Source: Macellibacteroides fermentans (GTDB lineage: Bacteria; Bacteroidota; Bacteroidia; Bacteroidales; Tannerellaceae). From it: a stretch of 64,000 nucleotides of DNA. The notes under the pieces were generated by a model that saw nothing but the letters and a program-made list of their open reading frames with translations, was not told where the DNA came from and made no database searches. Below, in pieces: positions 54,910 through 63,830 of this stretch (position 1 is the stretch's first letter; each line of letters begins with the position of its first letter). A program made the position numbers and the translations under genes. The stretch covers positions 1 to 64,000 of the forward strand of contig NZ_JACCCY010000007.1 of assembly GCF_013409575.1 (NCBI RefSeq). The letters are read 5' to 3'.

Positions 54910-56451
54910 TTATTGATAATAATGCTTTCCTCTGATATTGTGGTGTTTGGGCAGAGTTCCTCCAGCGACCTCTTGCTCATTGATGAGATCTCTTTTATCC
55001 ATCAGGTTCCGAACAAATTTATAGCTGGTTATATGGTTCTCTGTCGCAATATGGCATGCCCGGTCAAAGAGAACCGGGTCACTTTTGCGTTGCAGGCTCA
55101 GAAGTCCGTCACAGCGTTTGTATAATATTTCTGGCACCTCCTGGCTATCAAAAATGAGTTGGATTAACCTGTACAGCGCCTCCGATCGGTTTTCTGCTAT
55201 CCGCAAATAATATTCAGGGCTTCGCTCCAGATAGTGATTATGGGCCGAACACAGATGTTCTTTTTGTGTGGTATAGCCAAATTTGTATGAACGGGGATGA
55301 GTAGCCACCAGTTCACCTTTAACATAAACCTTTACAAGCGTACGGGTATAAATAACCTTGGCCTGTTTGCCGATGTGTTGAAAAGGTACAGAGTAATAAT
55401 GTTTATCCCGGCCCAGATAGATGCAATTGTTCTGGGCAATCTTCAGTTCTGTATAGTATCTTATTTCAAACGCATGAGCCGGCAATGCCCTGAGAAGCGC
55501 TTTTTCTTCTGCAAGAAACTGTTCTTCCCTGCTATACGTTTTTTGCTGCATACGGGTTTGGTTGTGTTCCCGAGTTTTTTCTTTTAACGCCTTATTCAGC
55601 TCTTCCAGAGAGAAAAAAGTCTGATGACGCAGTTTGGCGTAAACCCGTTGATAAATCCTGTTTACGCTGCTTTCCACCAGAGCCTTATCCTTAGGCTTGC
55701 GAACCCTGGCGGGTGTTACAACACACCCGTAATGGTTGGCAAAGTCTTCAAGTACATGGTTGATATCCGGCTCGTATTTATCTGCTTTGATTACGGCAGC
55801 CTTCAGATTGTCAGGTACCAGTATCTTGGGAGATCCCCCTAATTCCTGCAGGCAACAACCCAGAGCATGGATAAAGCTTTCGGTCCGTTGATCCATCACT
55901 GCCTGCACATAGGTGTAGTCAGAGAAAGGCAAACAGGCAACAAACACCTGAACAGAAACGATCTCTCCCCTTGATTTGTCTATATAACAGAGGGTATCTC
56001 CTGCAAAATCGATAAACAGCTTCTCTGCCGGGTTATGAGTGAGAATGGCTGTTGGCTTGCGGGCAGATTCCAATTGGGAGAGATGATAACAGAACTGAGA
56101 GTAACTGTAACCATCAAAACGACTTTGTCGGTATTCCTGCCAAAGCAAATGTCTGGTTACATGTTTTCGCTTTAACTCACTTTCTATATAGGGCAAAAGC
56201 GTTTTCAGATCATCGAAGCGGTCCTGGCAATAAGCCGGAGAACCGGCATGCAGACGTCTTTCCAGCACAGGATCGTCTAAGGTAAGCAGATCCTGACAAC
56301 TTAACGGATCCAGACTCAATGTCCGGATGTATTTGTTTACCGTATTTTTATAAATACCTAGCTGCTTTGCAATCTGTCGGTTGGATACGCCCGCCAGGTG
56401 CAGCTGAATCAATTGTTTAATTGTGCTCATTCGTTTTACTTTTCCTGACAT
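54910..56451 (-). CDS. istA: IS21-family transposase IstA
   Basis: This 513-residue DDE transposase has an N-terminal helix-turn-helix (LAGVSNRQIAKQLGIYKNTVNKYI, about 15-38), a DDE core with FIDFAGDTLCYID (about 148-160), ILVPDNLKAAV and KDKALVESSVNRIYQRVY, and a basic C-terminal region. It catalyses transposition together with IstB. Intact length and frame. Confidence 0.96.
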   Translation of the reverse strand: MSGKVKRMSTIKQLIQLHLAGVSNRQIAKQLGIYKNTVNKYIRTLSLDPLSCQDLLTLDDPVLERRLHAGSPAYCQDRFDDLKTLLPYIESELKRKHVTRHLLWQEYRQSRFDGYSYSQFCYHLSQLESARKPTAILTHNPAEKLFIDFAGDTLCYIDKSRGEIVSVQVFVACLPFSDYTYVQAVMDQRTESFIHALGCCLQELGGSPKILVPDNLKAAVIKADKYEPDINHVLEDFANHYGCVVTPARVRKPKDKALVESSVNRIYQRVYAKLRHQTFFSLEELNKALKEKTREHNQTRMQQKTYSREEQFLAEEKALLRALPAHAFEIRYYTELKIAQNNCIYLGRDKHYYSVPFQHIGKQAKVIYTRTLVKVYVKGELVATHPRSYKFGYTTQKEHLCSAHNHYLERSPEYYLRIAENRSEALYRLIQLIFDSQEVPEILYKRCDGLLSLQRKSDPVLFDRACHIATENHITSYKFVRNLMDKRDLINEQEVAGGTLPKHHNIRGKHYYQ

Positions 56452-56535
56452 ATCTATGCGTGATTGATTTCTTTATCACGCAAAATACTCGAAAAGTCAC
56501 AAATAATAAAGTAAAATCGGGTGGGTGCATATGCG

Positions 56536-58435
56536 GGTTCTTCGTCAAATTTGGTGCAAAATAACGGTTCTTAAACAACCAGTATAATTGACTTATTGTG
56601 TTGATATACAGGCAAATAAATAACAAAAAGCTAGTATAATAGAATTATTTTTATTATCTTTAAAGGTCTGACACTAAAGGATTTAAAGATGATTGACAAC
56701 ACTAGCCAACCCAAAGATAATAACTTTTTTATAAACAAACATTCGCTCCAAGCTATTTTTGGAATCCCAGGTGTTGTATTCTATGATTCCGTTATAAGTG
56801 ATAATTTGATTCTTCTATCTGCCCGTCTTAAAGACAAGACAGCAAAATGTATCTGTTGCGGTAAAAGGAGTAAAAGTGTCCATTCATCCTATATGCGCAA
56901 ATTAACAGATCTAGCTGTAGTTGGCAGAGCTGTTAAAATTATACTGAAAGTCAGAAAGTTTAGATGCCGTTACAGTAATTGCACTCAAACAGTTTTCTCT
57001 GAGCAACATCTGCCCTTAACGCGGAAACACTCACGACTGACAGATCGCACAAGTCACTTTTTGCAAAAACTGCTCATTGAGGTCTCTTCTCGTAAAGGTG
57101 AGTATATAAGTGAGCTCCTATCAATAAAGCAGAGCAGTTCTACCTGTCTTAGAATCGTTAAGTCTATAGAAATGCCCCATTTTCAGGAACTAACCACCAT
57201 AGGCATAGATGACTGGGCATACAGGAAAGGCAAATCGTATGGTACTATTATTGTAAATGCGATTAATCACCGTCCCGTAGAACTACTAAAGAGTAGAGAC
57301 AAGGAGGAGGTTGCAGATTGGCTTATAAGACATAACTCCATACTGTATGTAACCAGGGATCGATCAAGCAGCTACTCTAATGCTATAAAGTCTGGGGCAT
57401 CCAAGGCGTCACAAATAGCAGACAGGTTTCATTTAGTGAAAAATCTGGGAGATCACATAGCACATGAAATACGAATGGAGTATAAAACCATTAAAAATAG
57501 TTGGTTGGCTCACAGGAAGAGTCTTTATAAAAGCAAAAAAAATAACATCTGCTTAAGTAGTGGAGATAACGAAAATACCAGCGATTCACAATATAACAAA
57601 CACACCAATAGTGTTAACCATAGAAAACAGGAGTTGTTTAACAGGATTCATGAGCTTAAAAACAACAACTACTCTCAAAGAGCAATTGCCAAGGCTTTAA
57701 ACATTAGCCGTAATACTGTAAGATATTATTTTGAAATGGAAGAGTTGTTGCCACGAGCAACCATCTATTATAATAATTATGGAGATTTTATGGATCTGAT
57801 TAAGGAGTGTTGTAATCAGGGGTTAAATGTAAGAAATATATTTGTGTCTCTGAAAAAACAGGGATTCAAGGGTAATCAAACATCTTTTTATCAGTGGTTC
57901 AACAGGCACTTCCCGGAATATCAGAATAAGAAAAGATTACCAGTAGCATTAAATACCTCTCCGATAGTTTATGAAGAAACTCGATTTAGCGGAATGTCAC
58001 CCAACAGACTTGCTATACATTTAACAAATAGTGAATGGGGTGTTTCAAAGGAAACAGGCGAGTGTAGCAAGTCTCACATACTGGCAGAGGATATTATTAA
58101 CTCCTCTATGTTATTAAAAAGCATGAGAGAGGTATACAACACTTTTAGAGAGGTTTTGAACAGTAAAGATGAACTTAGATTAGACCAATGGCTCGAGAAG
58201 TATAAGTCGACCCAAATACGGAGGATTAAAAGTTTTATAAATGGCATTATTCATGATTTGGAAGCAGTAAAAAACGCCATTAAATACCCTTGGAGTAATG
58301 GAGTTGTGGAGGGTCATGTAAACAGATTAAAAAACAAGAAAAGAGAGATGTATGGCAGGGCTGGATTTGAACTATTAAGACGAAAGGTCGTGCTTTCCAA
58401 CTTAGGATAACCTGCACCAAATTTGACGAAGAACC
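56536..58435 (+). mobile_element. ISL3-family insertion sequence
   Basis: 1.9 kb with perfect 23-bp inverted ends: GGTTCTTCGTCAAATTTGGT then GCA at 56536-56558 and its exact reverse complement at 58413-58435. Its left end lies only 6 bp from the IS21 end. Flanking octamers CATATGCG and TTTCCGCT differ, so no 8-bp target duplication remains. The right end cuts the DUF5916 gene. Confidence 0.93.
56689..58410 (+). CDS. ISL3-family transposase
   Basis: This 573-residue transposase of the ISL3 family has an N-terminal zinc-finger region (CICCGKRSKSVHSSYMRK and CRYSNC), a helix-turn-helix, and a DDE domain with TIGIDDWAYRKGKSYG (about 165-180), SQIADRFHLVKNLGDH (about 244-259) and YPWSNGVVEGHVNRLKNKKREMYGRAGF (about 535-562). 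Between the second and third catalytic parts lies a long internal segment with its own helix-turn-helix (YSQRAIAKALNISRNTVRYY). Complete and without frameshifts. Confidence 0.96.
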   Translation: MIDNTSQPKDNNFFINKHSLQAIFGIPGVVFYDSVISDNLILLSARLKDKTAKCICCGKRSKSVHSSYMRKLTDLAVVGRAVKIILKVRKFRCRYSNCTQTVFSEQHLPLTRKHSRLTDRTSHFLQKLLIEVSSRKGEYISELLSIKQSSSTCLRIVKSIEMPHFQELTTIGIDDWAYRKGKSYGTIIVNAINHRPVELLKSRDKEEVADWLIRHNSILYVTRDRSSSYSNAIKSGASKASQIADRFHLVKNLGDHIAHEIRMEYKTIKNSWLAHRKSLYKSKKNNICLSSGDNENTSDSQYNKHTNSVNHRKQELFNRIHELKNNNYSQRAIAKALNISRNTVRYYFEMEELLPRATIYYNNYGDFMDLIKECCNQGLNVRNIFVSLKKQGFKGNQTSFYQWFNRHFPEYQNKKRLPVALNTSPIVYEETRFSGMSPNRLAIHLTNSEWGVSKETGECSKSHILAEDIINSSMLLKSMREVYNTFREVLNSKDELRLDQWLEKYKSTQIRRIKSFINGIIHDLEAVKNAIKYPWSNGVVEGHVNRLKNKKREMYGRAGFELLRRKVVLSNLG

Positions 58436-59505
58436 TTTCCGCTTAACCGGACTCCGCCAAGAATACGGTTTTCAATCAGGTTGCCCATCGCATCACTTGC
58501 CAGACCAATCCGGCGCGAAAAGAAAGGATTTGCAGACCCATAAGCATCACCATACCCACCAAAGAGGTCGTTGTTGTCGATAAAAAACTGCCTTTTCTCG
58601 GGGATGAACACCTCGAAACGGGTCAGATTGGTAAAATTTTCGTCCACTTCCACATTCGAAAAATCAGGATTTACTGTAATATCAAGGTTCATGCTGTTGC
58701 CAATCGACAGCTTGGCATCGCCTCCGAATGAGAGCTTACTGTCATTTGAATCACTTGCGAAGTTTCTTGAAGTTAAAGCATTAACATATGGAATGATGGC
58801 GATGGGTTTGCGCGATTTTCCCAAGGGTTTTTCAAATTGCATGTTTCCCATAAAGGCAAGGCTCGAAAGCAGTTGGTTTTGAGGTACGCGAGACCAGGCA
58901 CTTTGCTCGTTGGTTTGCATGTCCCAACGGTAACACTGTACCCGCCACGATGTTGCACCTTCATGAAATTTGATGGAGCTGAACGGGATGGCTGCTTCAA
59001 GAATATAATGATCGTCGAACTTCGTGCTTTGCAACTGCCATTTCTGATCCCAGCTGGTATTAAAATCGGAGCCGCCGCCCGAAACAAATACTTCGCGCTG
59101 AACGCCGTATGGAGTCATCCCGAAAAGGAAAGCGGTTGTGCCATCGTTAAAGGTGTCGAACATCAATGTGACGTTGTCATTGGCTGCTCCTCCGAAATCG
59201 CGACGCAGCGATGAAACCACGTAGTTGTCCGACTTCACTTCCGCACGAATACCTATATATATAGTATGCTCGTCATACAAAAGACGAAATTCAGTCGGGT
59301 TTGTCGATCGGGTGGAGTCGGAAGGGAAGAATTGCCAGAATTGGTTTCCACTATCGGCCGATTTCCAAGCATCTTCGTCAAGCTTCCCGTCGATTGTTAT
59401 AGCTCCGTCGGCAATGAGTTTAACAGAAATGTTGTTGGCTTTTTTCTGACTGAAAACGGATAATGAAAAAAGGAGCGAAACAAATAAGTAAACTAATTTT
59501 TTCAT
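58436..59505 (-). pseudogene. DUF5916 outer-membrane protein gene truncated by ISL3
   Basis: The minus-strand frame encodes about 357 genuine residues with a signal peptide (MKKLVYLFVSLLFSLSVFSQ), a CBM9-like sugar/ligand-binding domain (about 30-200, DGKLDEDAWKSADSGNQFWQFFP) and the start of the DUF5916 beta-barrel (FIPEKRQFFIDNNDLFGG, NPFFSRRIGLA). At 58435 the ISL3 end replaces the gene, adding ten element-coded residues and a stop. Members usually run past 800 residues, so most of the barrel is lost and no distal part is seen elsewhere in the window. Confidence 0.85.
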
Positions 59506-59658
59506 ACTATGAATGAATTAAAGATTTTACCGTTGTTGAAATTTATCACGATGCAAATTTGACCTGAAATGTTGACATAACTTGTATATAAATTACGGAT
59601 ATACCTACCATTATTCCGGATTTGATGCGTAGACTTACTATATTTAAAATGAGATTAT

Positions 59659-59666
59659 TAACTTTG
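59659..59666 (+). promoter_or_regulatory. -7 box of the AraC regulator gene
   Basis: TAACTTTG fits TAnnTTTG, 22 bp before the start codon. No -33 element at standard spacing. Confidence 0.5.
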
Positions 59667-59688
59667 TTTCAGATTAATAAGAATAGCC

Positions 59689-60594
59689 ATGGATAAAATA
59701 GTAAAATTTGAAAGTATTTCTCAGTATAATGAAGCGATGGGATTGGAAACTTTCCATCCATTGGTGAGTGTAGTTGAATTAGAAAAGATGAATCCTTCAA
59801 AGCCGATGGGCAAAATGCGGATCAGTTACGGGTTTTATACCGTTTACCTGAAAGATATTAAGTGTGGCAATATTAAATACGGCTGTAATTATTACGACTA
59901 TCAGGATGGAACCTTGGTCTTTCTTGCCCCGGAACAGGTTTTCAGTGTGGAAAATTACAAAGAGAGTGTAAGGCCCAAAGGATGGGCGTTGCGGTTTCAT
60001 CCCGATTTGATTCGTGGTACTACACTGGGTCAAAATATCCGGAATTATAATTTCTTTTCGTATGAAGTAAACGAAGCACTTCATTTATCGGAAAGTGAAC
60101 GTCAAATCATTCTTGATTGTTTTAAAAAAATTGATATCGAATTGAGACACACAATTGATAAGCATAGCAAAACATTAATTGTTCGAAGTATTGAGCTGTT
60201 CCTTGATTATTGTGTTCGCTTTTACGACCGTCAGTTTATTACACGAAGTCATGTCAATAAAGATATACTGGTTAGGTTTGAAAAACTGATTGATGAATAT
60301 TTTGAATCAGAGAAAACACAGTTATATGGTTTGCCGTCGGTTAAATATTTTGCCGATCAGATAAGCCTTTCACCGGGATATTTTGGGGAGCTTATAAAAA
60401 AGGAAACAGGAAAATCGGCACAGGAATATATTCAACTCAAGCTGATGGATATTGCAAAAGATAAACTTCACGACAATAGTCTGTCGATCAGCGAAATTGC
60501 CTATATACTCGGGTTTAAATATCCGCAGCATTTCACCCGTTTGTTTAAAAGTGTAACTGGGCAATCGCCTAATGAATATAGAGCCCGGAATTAA
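59689..60594 (+). CDS. AraC-family transcriptional regulator
   Basis: This 301-residue regulator has an N-terminal ligand/cupin-type domain (about 15-150, ISYGFYTVYLKDIKCGNIKYGCNYYDYQDGTLVFLAPEQVF) and a C-terminal AraC DNA-binding domain (about 200-298) with two helix-turn-helix units: VKYFADQISLSPGYFGELIKKETG and ISEIAYILGFKYPQHFTRLFKSVTGQSPNEYR. Its N-terminal type is frequent in Bacteroidota regulators of metabolite responses. The target genes are unknown; the divergent gene upstream (DUF5916) is truncated, and downstream lies a tRNA on the other strand. Confidence 0.94.
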   Translation: MDKIVKFESISQYNEAMGLETFHPLVSVVELEKMNPSKPMGKMRISYGFYTVYLKDIKCGNIKYGCNYYDYQDGTLVFLAPEQVFSVENYKESVRPKGWALRFHPDLIRGTTLGQNIRNYNFFSYEVNEALHLSESERQIILDCFKKIDIELRHTIDKHSKTLIVRSIELFLDYCVRFYDRQFITRSHVNKDILVRFEKLIDEYFESEKTQLYGLPSVKYFADQISLSPGYFGELIKKETGKSAQEYIQLKLMDIAKDKLHDNSLSISEIAYILGFKYPQHFTRLFKSVTGQSPNEYRARN

Positions 60595-60620
60595 AGGTTT
60601 ATAGATGCTGAGAAAAGAAA

Positions 60621-60650
60621 AAGCACCTACGATAGATATCGTAAGTGCTT
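60621..60650. terminator. Bidirectional terminator between the AraC gene and the tRNA
   Basis: AAGCACCTACGAT (60621-60633) pairs with ATCGTAAGTGCTT (60638-60650), 13 bp with one weak pair, with A/T-rich runs on both sides. It ends the tRNA transcript on the minus strand and the AraC transcript on the plus strand. Confidence 0.85.
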
Positions 60651-60660
60651 TAGTATGTTG

Positions 60661-60734
60661 TGGTCCCACTTGGGCTTGAACCAAGGACTCCCTGATTATG
60701 AGTCAGGTGCTCTAACCAACTGAGCTATAGGACC
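60661..60734 (-). tRNA. tRNA with CAU anticodon (Met, or Ile2 if lysidine-modified)
   Basis: The 74-nt minus-strand sequence folds as a tRNA: acceptor GGTCCTA/TGGGACC, D-arm AGCTCAGTTGGTTAGAGC, anticodon arm CCTGA-CTCATAA-TCAGG with CAU, and T-arm TTGGTTCAAGCCCAA. The discriminator is A and CCA is not encoded. It is the elongator type, since the anticodon stem lacks the three G-C pairs of an initiator. Met against Ile2 (lysidine) cannot be settled by eye. Confidence 0.93.
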
Positions 60735-60815
60735 GGTTCAGACACTGGGTCTGAAATCGGGTGCAATATTACGGGTTTTAATCGGAATATACAAGTTTTT
60801 TAGTAAAAAGTTGTT

Positions 60816-61938
60816 TTATTCTTCCTTGGGTGTGCCCGCAAATTCCATGAGATAGGCTTTGATAAACCCATCCAGATCGCCGTCCATCACTGCGCCAACA
60901 TTGCTGGTCTGGTAATCGGTACGGTGGTCTTTTACGCGGCGGTCGTCAAACACGTAACTGCGTATCTGCGATCCCCACTCAATTTTCTTTTTGGCTCCCT
61001 CCACCTTGGCGATCTCTGCACGGCGTTTTTCCAATGCGAGTTCGTAGAGCTGCGATTTAAGGAGTCGCATGGCGTTCTCGCGGTTGCCCAGCTGCGAACG
61101 GCTCTCGGTGTTTTCGATCAGGATCTCGCGCGTTTCGCCGGTGTCCGGATCGCGGTAGTTGTAGCGTAGGCGGACTCCCGTTTCTACCTTATTTACGTTC
61201 TGTCCTCCGGCGCCTCCCGATCGGAATGTATCCCATGATATGTCTCCCGGATTTACCTGAATCTCGATGGTGTCGTCTACCAGCGGGGTGATAAATACGG
61301 ACGAGAAGGAGGTCATTCTCTTTCCCTGTGCATTGTAAGGGGATACGCGGACCAGACGGTGTACGCCGTTTTCGCTTTTCAGATAGCCGTAGGCCATCTC
61401 GCCTTCCACCTGCATGGTTACGGTCTTGATGCCGGCCTCGTCGCCATCCTGCCAGTTGGTGATGGTTACCTTGTAGCCTTTGCTTTCGCACCAGCGTTGG
61501 TACATACGGCATAGCATGGAAGCCCAGTCCTGACTTTCGGTTCCGCCTGCGCCTGCATTGATTTTAAGTACCGCTCCCAAGCGGTCTTCTTCCAGGCGAA
61601 GCATGTTTTTAAGTTCCAGGTTCTCAACCAGCTCGAGGGAGGTGGCATAGGCCTGGTCTACCTCTTGTTCGGTTGACAGTTCTTCCTTATAAAAATCGTA
61701 GGTGAGCTGGAGTTCTTCGCATGCGGTGTGCATCTCGTTATACAGCTCTATCCATTTTTTAATCTCTTTTACCTTCTTCATCTGTTCTTCCGCCCGTTTG
61801 GCGTCTTCCCAGAATCCGGGATCTTGCGTACGAAGTTCTTCTTCTTCTAGTTGAATGGTCTTGGCATCAATGTCAAAGATACCCCCTCAGCGCCAGATCG
61901 CGCTCCAACACGTTGTGTAGTTGGTCTGATGTAATCAT
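60816..61938 (-). CDS. prfB: Peptide chain release factor 2 with programmed +1 frameshift
   Basis: RF2 recognises UGA and UAA stop codons on the ribosome. The zero-frame starts at 61938 (MITSDQLHNVLERDLALRGYL) and meets TGA at 61873-61875 after 21 codons. The context on the minus strand, AGG GGG TAT CTT TGA C, is the classic autoregulatory site, with a Shine-Dalgarno-like AGGGGG and the slippery CTT. A +1 shift joins LDIDAKTIQLEEEELRTQ and the main frame, giving about 373 residues. The GGQ motif (SGGAGGQNVNK) and the SPF-type anticodon-mimic region are present, and the C-terminus is normal. It is not a pseudogene. Confidence 0.97.
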
Positions 61939-61967
61939 ATTTATCTGTTCTAATTAATATTTGGGTG

Positions 61968-61975
61968 CAAAGGTA
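61968..61975 (-). promoter_or_regulatory. -7 box of prfB
   Basis: Minus-strand TACCTTTG fits TAnnTTTG, 30 bp before the start codon and just after the end of the acyl-CoA synthetase gene. Confidence 0.6.
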
Positions 61976-61988
61976 CGAAAAAAGACGA

Positions 61989-63797
61989 TTACTCCTGATA
62001 CATTGCCTCGATTTGAGCCGCATACTTTTCGCCGATTACGCGTCTGCGTAATTTCAGCGTGTCGGTAAGTTCCTTTCCTTCCATCGTGAAGGGTTCGGCC
62101 AACAGGGTGAATTTCTTGATCTTTTCGTAGGAGGCCAGGTTGCGCTGGTGTTCTTCCACACGTGATTCGATCAATCGGATGATCTCCGGATTGGCTACCA
62201 GCTCTTCCCTGCTCTCGAACCCGATGCCTTTTTGATTGGCATATGCTTCCACCATAGGGAAATTGGGGATGATAAGCGCGCTCACGAATTTCCGCTCGTC
62301 GCCGATCACGGCTATTTGTTCGATGTATTTGTCGCTGCTGAGAAGCATCTCGATGGCCTGCGGAGCGATGTATTTACCGTTGGATGTTTTGTACAGGTCT
62401 TTGATACGTTCGGTAAAATAGAGTACCTCGCCTTCCAGACGGCCGGCATCTCCGGTACGGAACCATCCGTCGGGCGTGAAGGATTGTGCGTTGGCTTCTG
62501 GCTTATTATAGTATCCGGCCGTAACGGTCTTGCCCCTCACGAGTATTTCGTTGTTGGATGGATCGATCTTTACTTCCACATCGGGCATGATGGTTCCGAT
62601 GGAACCCATGATAAAGCCTGTTTCAGGATAGAAACATACGGTTGCAGTGGTTTCGCTGAGTCCGTATCCGTAACGGATGTGGATGTCTACCGACTGAAGG
62701 AAGATGTTCACTTCGTCCGACAGCGGGGCGCCGGCTACGGGGAACAACTTGCCGCGTTCGAGTCCCAATACACGCTTAAGCATGGCGTATACGGTTTTCT
62801 GGTAGAACCTGAACTTGCTTTCAAGCAGGAAGGGGGCTTTGATCCCTTTGTTTTTGTATTCCAGGTTATAGAGTCTGCCTGTCTCGATGGCATCCAGGAA
62901 TACCTTTCTGATAGCCGAAGGCGAATTGTTAATCTTATCCTGCACACCTACGTATACCTTTTCCCAGAACCGGGGAACGTTGCACATCAGGGTAGGGTGT
63001 ATCTCGGGAAGCGTTTTTTGAATCATCTTCGGATCGTTGTTGATGGCGATCTTCACCCCTTTGTGAATACAGTAGGCTACCCATGCTTTTTCGAAGATGT
63101 GGGTGAGCGGCAGGAAGCACATGGAGGTGTCTTTGTCGTTTACTTCGGGCAGGCGCAGGGTGTGGATATGCATGGACTTCATGAAGTTGGAGTGGTGCAG
63201 CATAACGCCTTTGGGCTCGCCGGTGGTGCCGGAGGTATATACAATGGTAGCCAGATCGTCTTCCGATGCCTCCTTCATACGTACCTTCACAGTCGATTCC
63301 GCATGGGTGTTGTTGCCCAAACGCAGAAAGTCGTCGAAGTATACCGATGTTTTATCTTCCGGATTTAGCTTTACGCTGGAGTCGAATACGACCAACCGGG
63401 TAAGAACCGCCGATTTTTGTTGTACTTTGAAGGCGTTGTTGTATTGTAACTGTTCGCCAACAAACAATGTGTGGATTTGGGCGTCGTTCACAATGTAGTC
63501 TATCTGAGCCGGCGAACTGGTTGCGTAGAGCGGGATGGGTACTGCCCGGTTTGCGTAGGCTCCGTAATCAGTATACAGGCATTGTTGCATGTTCTGCGAA
63601 TATACGCCGATGTTTTCTTGAACGCCTATGCCGAATTCCGCCATGGCTTCGGCGGTTAGCATAACTTTGTCAGCAAACTCCCTCCAGGATATCTTGAGCC
63701 ATTTCCCGGTTTCGTTATTTCTGTACTTTAATGCAATGCGTGACCCGTACTTGTCGGCCTGACGGTGTACTACTTCGGCAAAATGATAGTAAGACAT
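61989..63797 (-). CDS. Long-chain fatty acid-CoA ligase (AMP-forming)
   Basis: This 602-residue ANL enzyme activates long-chain fatty acids to acyl-CoA in the cytoplasm or at the membrane. It carries the P-loop-like YTSGTTGEPKGVML (about 190-203), YGLSETTATVCF (about 377-388), GWFRTGDAGRLEGEVLYFTERIKDLYKTSNGKY (about 440-470) and a C-terminal GKELTDTLKLRRR with the catalytic Lys. The length and motifs fit the FadD15-like family common in Bacteroidota, distinct from the 550-residue synthetase at 8331-9983. It lies upstream of prfB on the same strand with a promoter between, so the two are probably separate units. Confidence 0.95.
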   Translation of the reverse strand: MSYYHFAEVVHRQADKYGSRIALKYRNNETGKWLKISWREFADKVMLTAEAMAEFGIGVQENIGVYSQNMQQCLYTDYGAYANRAVPIPLYATSSPAQIDYIVNDAQIHTLFVGEQLQYNNAFKVQQKSAVLTRLVVFDSSVKLNPEDKTSVYFDDFLRLGNNTHAESTVKVRMKEASEDDLATIVYTSGTTGEPKGVMLHHSNFMKSMHIHTLRLPEVNDKDTSMCFLPLTHIFEKAWVAYCIHKGVKIAINNDPKMIQKTLPEIHPTLMCNVPRFWEKVYVGVQDKINNSPSAIRKVFLDAIETGRLYNLEYKNKGIKAPFLLESKFRFYQKTVYAMLKRVLGLERGKLFPVAGAPLSDEVNIFLQSVDIHIRYGYGLSETTATVCFYPETGFIMGSIGTIMPDVEVKIDPSNNEILVRGKTVTAGYYNKPEANAQSFTPDGWFRTGDAGRLEGEVLYFTERIKDLYKTSNGKYIAPQAIEMLLSSDKYIEQIAVIGDERKFVSALIIPNFPMVEAYANQKGIGFESREELVANPEIIRLIESRVEEHQRNLASYEKIKKFTLLAEPFTMEGKELTDTLKLRRRVIGEKYAAQIEAMYQE

Positions 63798-63822
63798 AAT
63801 CCTTTATTTTGAATTGAATATA

Positions 63823-63830
63823 CAAAAGTA
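63823..63830 (-). promoter_or_regulatory. -7 box of the long-chain acyl-CoA ligase gene
   Basis: Minus-strand TACTTTTG fits TAnnTTTG, 25 bp before the start codon. Beyond it, 63831-64000 is AT-rich and shows no gene. Confidence 0.55.

Larger units (their letters stand above)
54105..56529 (-). mobile_element. IS21-family insertion sequence (istA-istB)
   Basis: About 2.43 kb. Terminal inverted repeats are ATATGCACCCACC at 54102-54114 and GGTGGGTGCATAT at 56520-56532; if the ends begin with the family's TG...CA, the limits are 54105 and 56529. A second, weaker inverted motif (TTTATGACTTAACGA and TTTGTGACTTTTCGA-like) lies inside each end. No clear target duplication flanks it. Confidence 0.8.

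Noticed and set aside
60816-61781. prfB as a 5'-truncated gene or frameshift error
   Set aside because: The upstream 21 codons and the AGG GGG TAT CTT TGA C site match the programmed frameshift of RF2 genes, so this is regulation and not damage.
62232-63368. 378-codon open frame antisense to the acyl-CoA ligase
   Set aside because: Amino-acid makeup is atypical and it mirrors a strongly conserved gene; it is a shadow frame.
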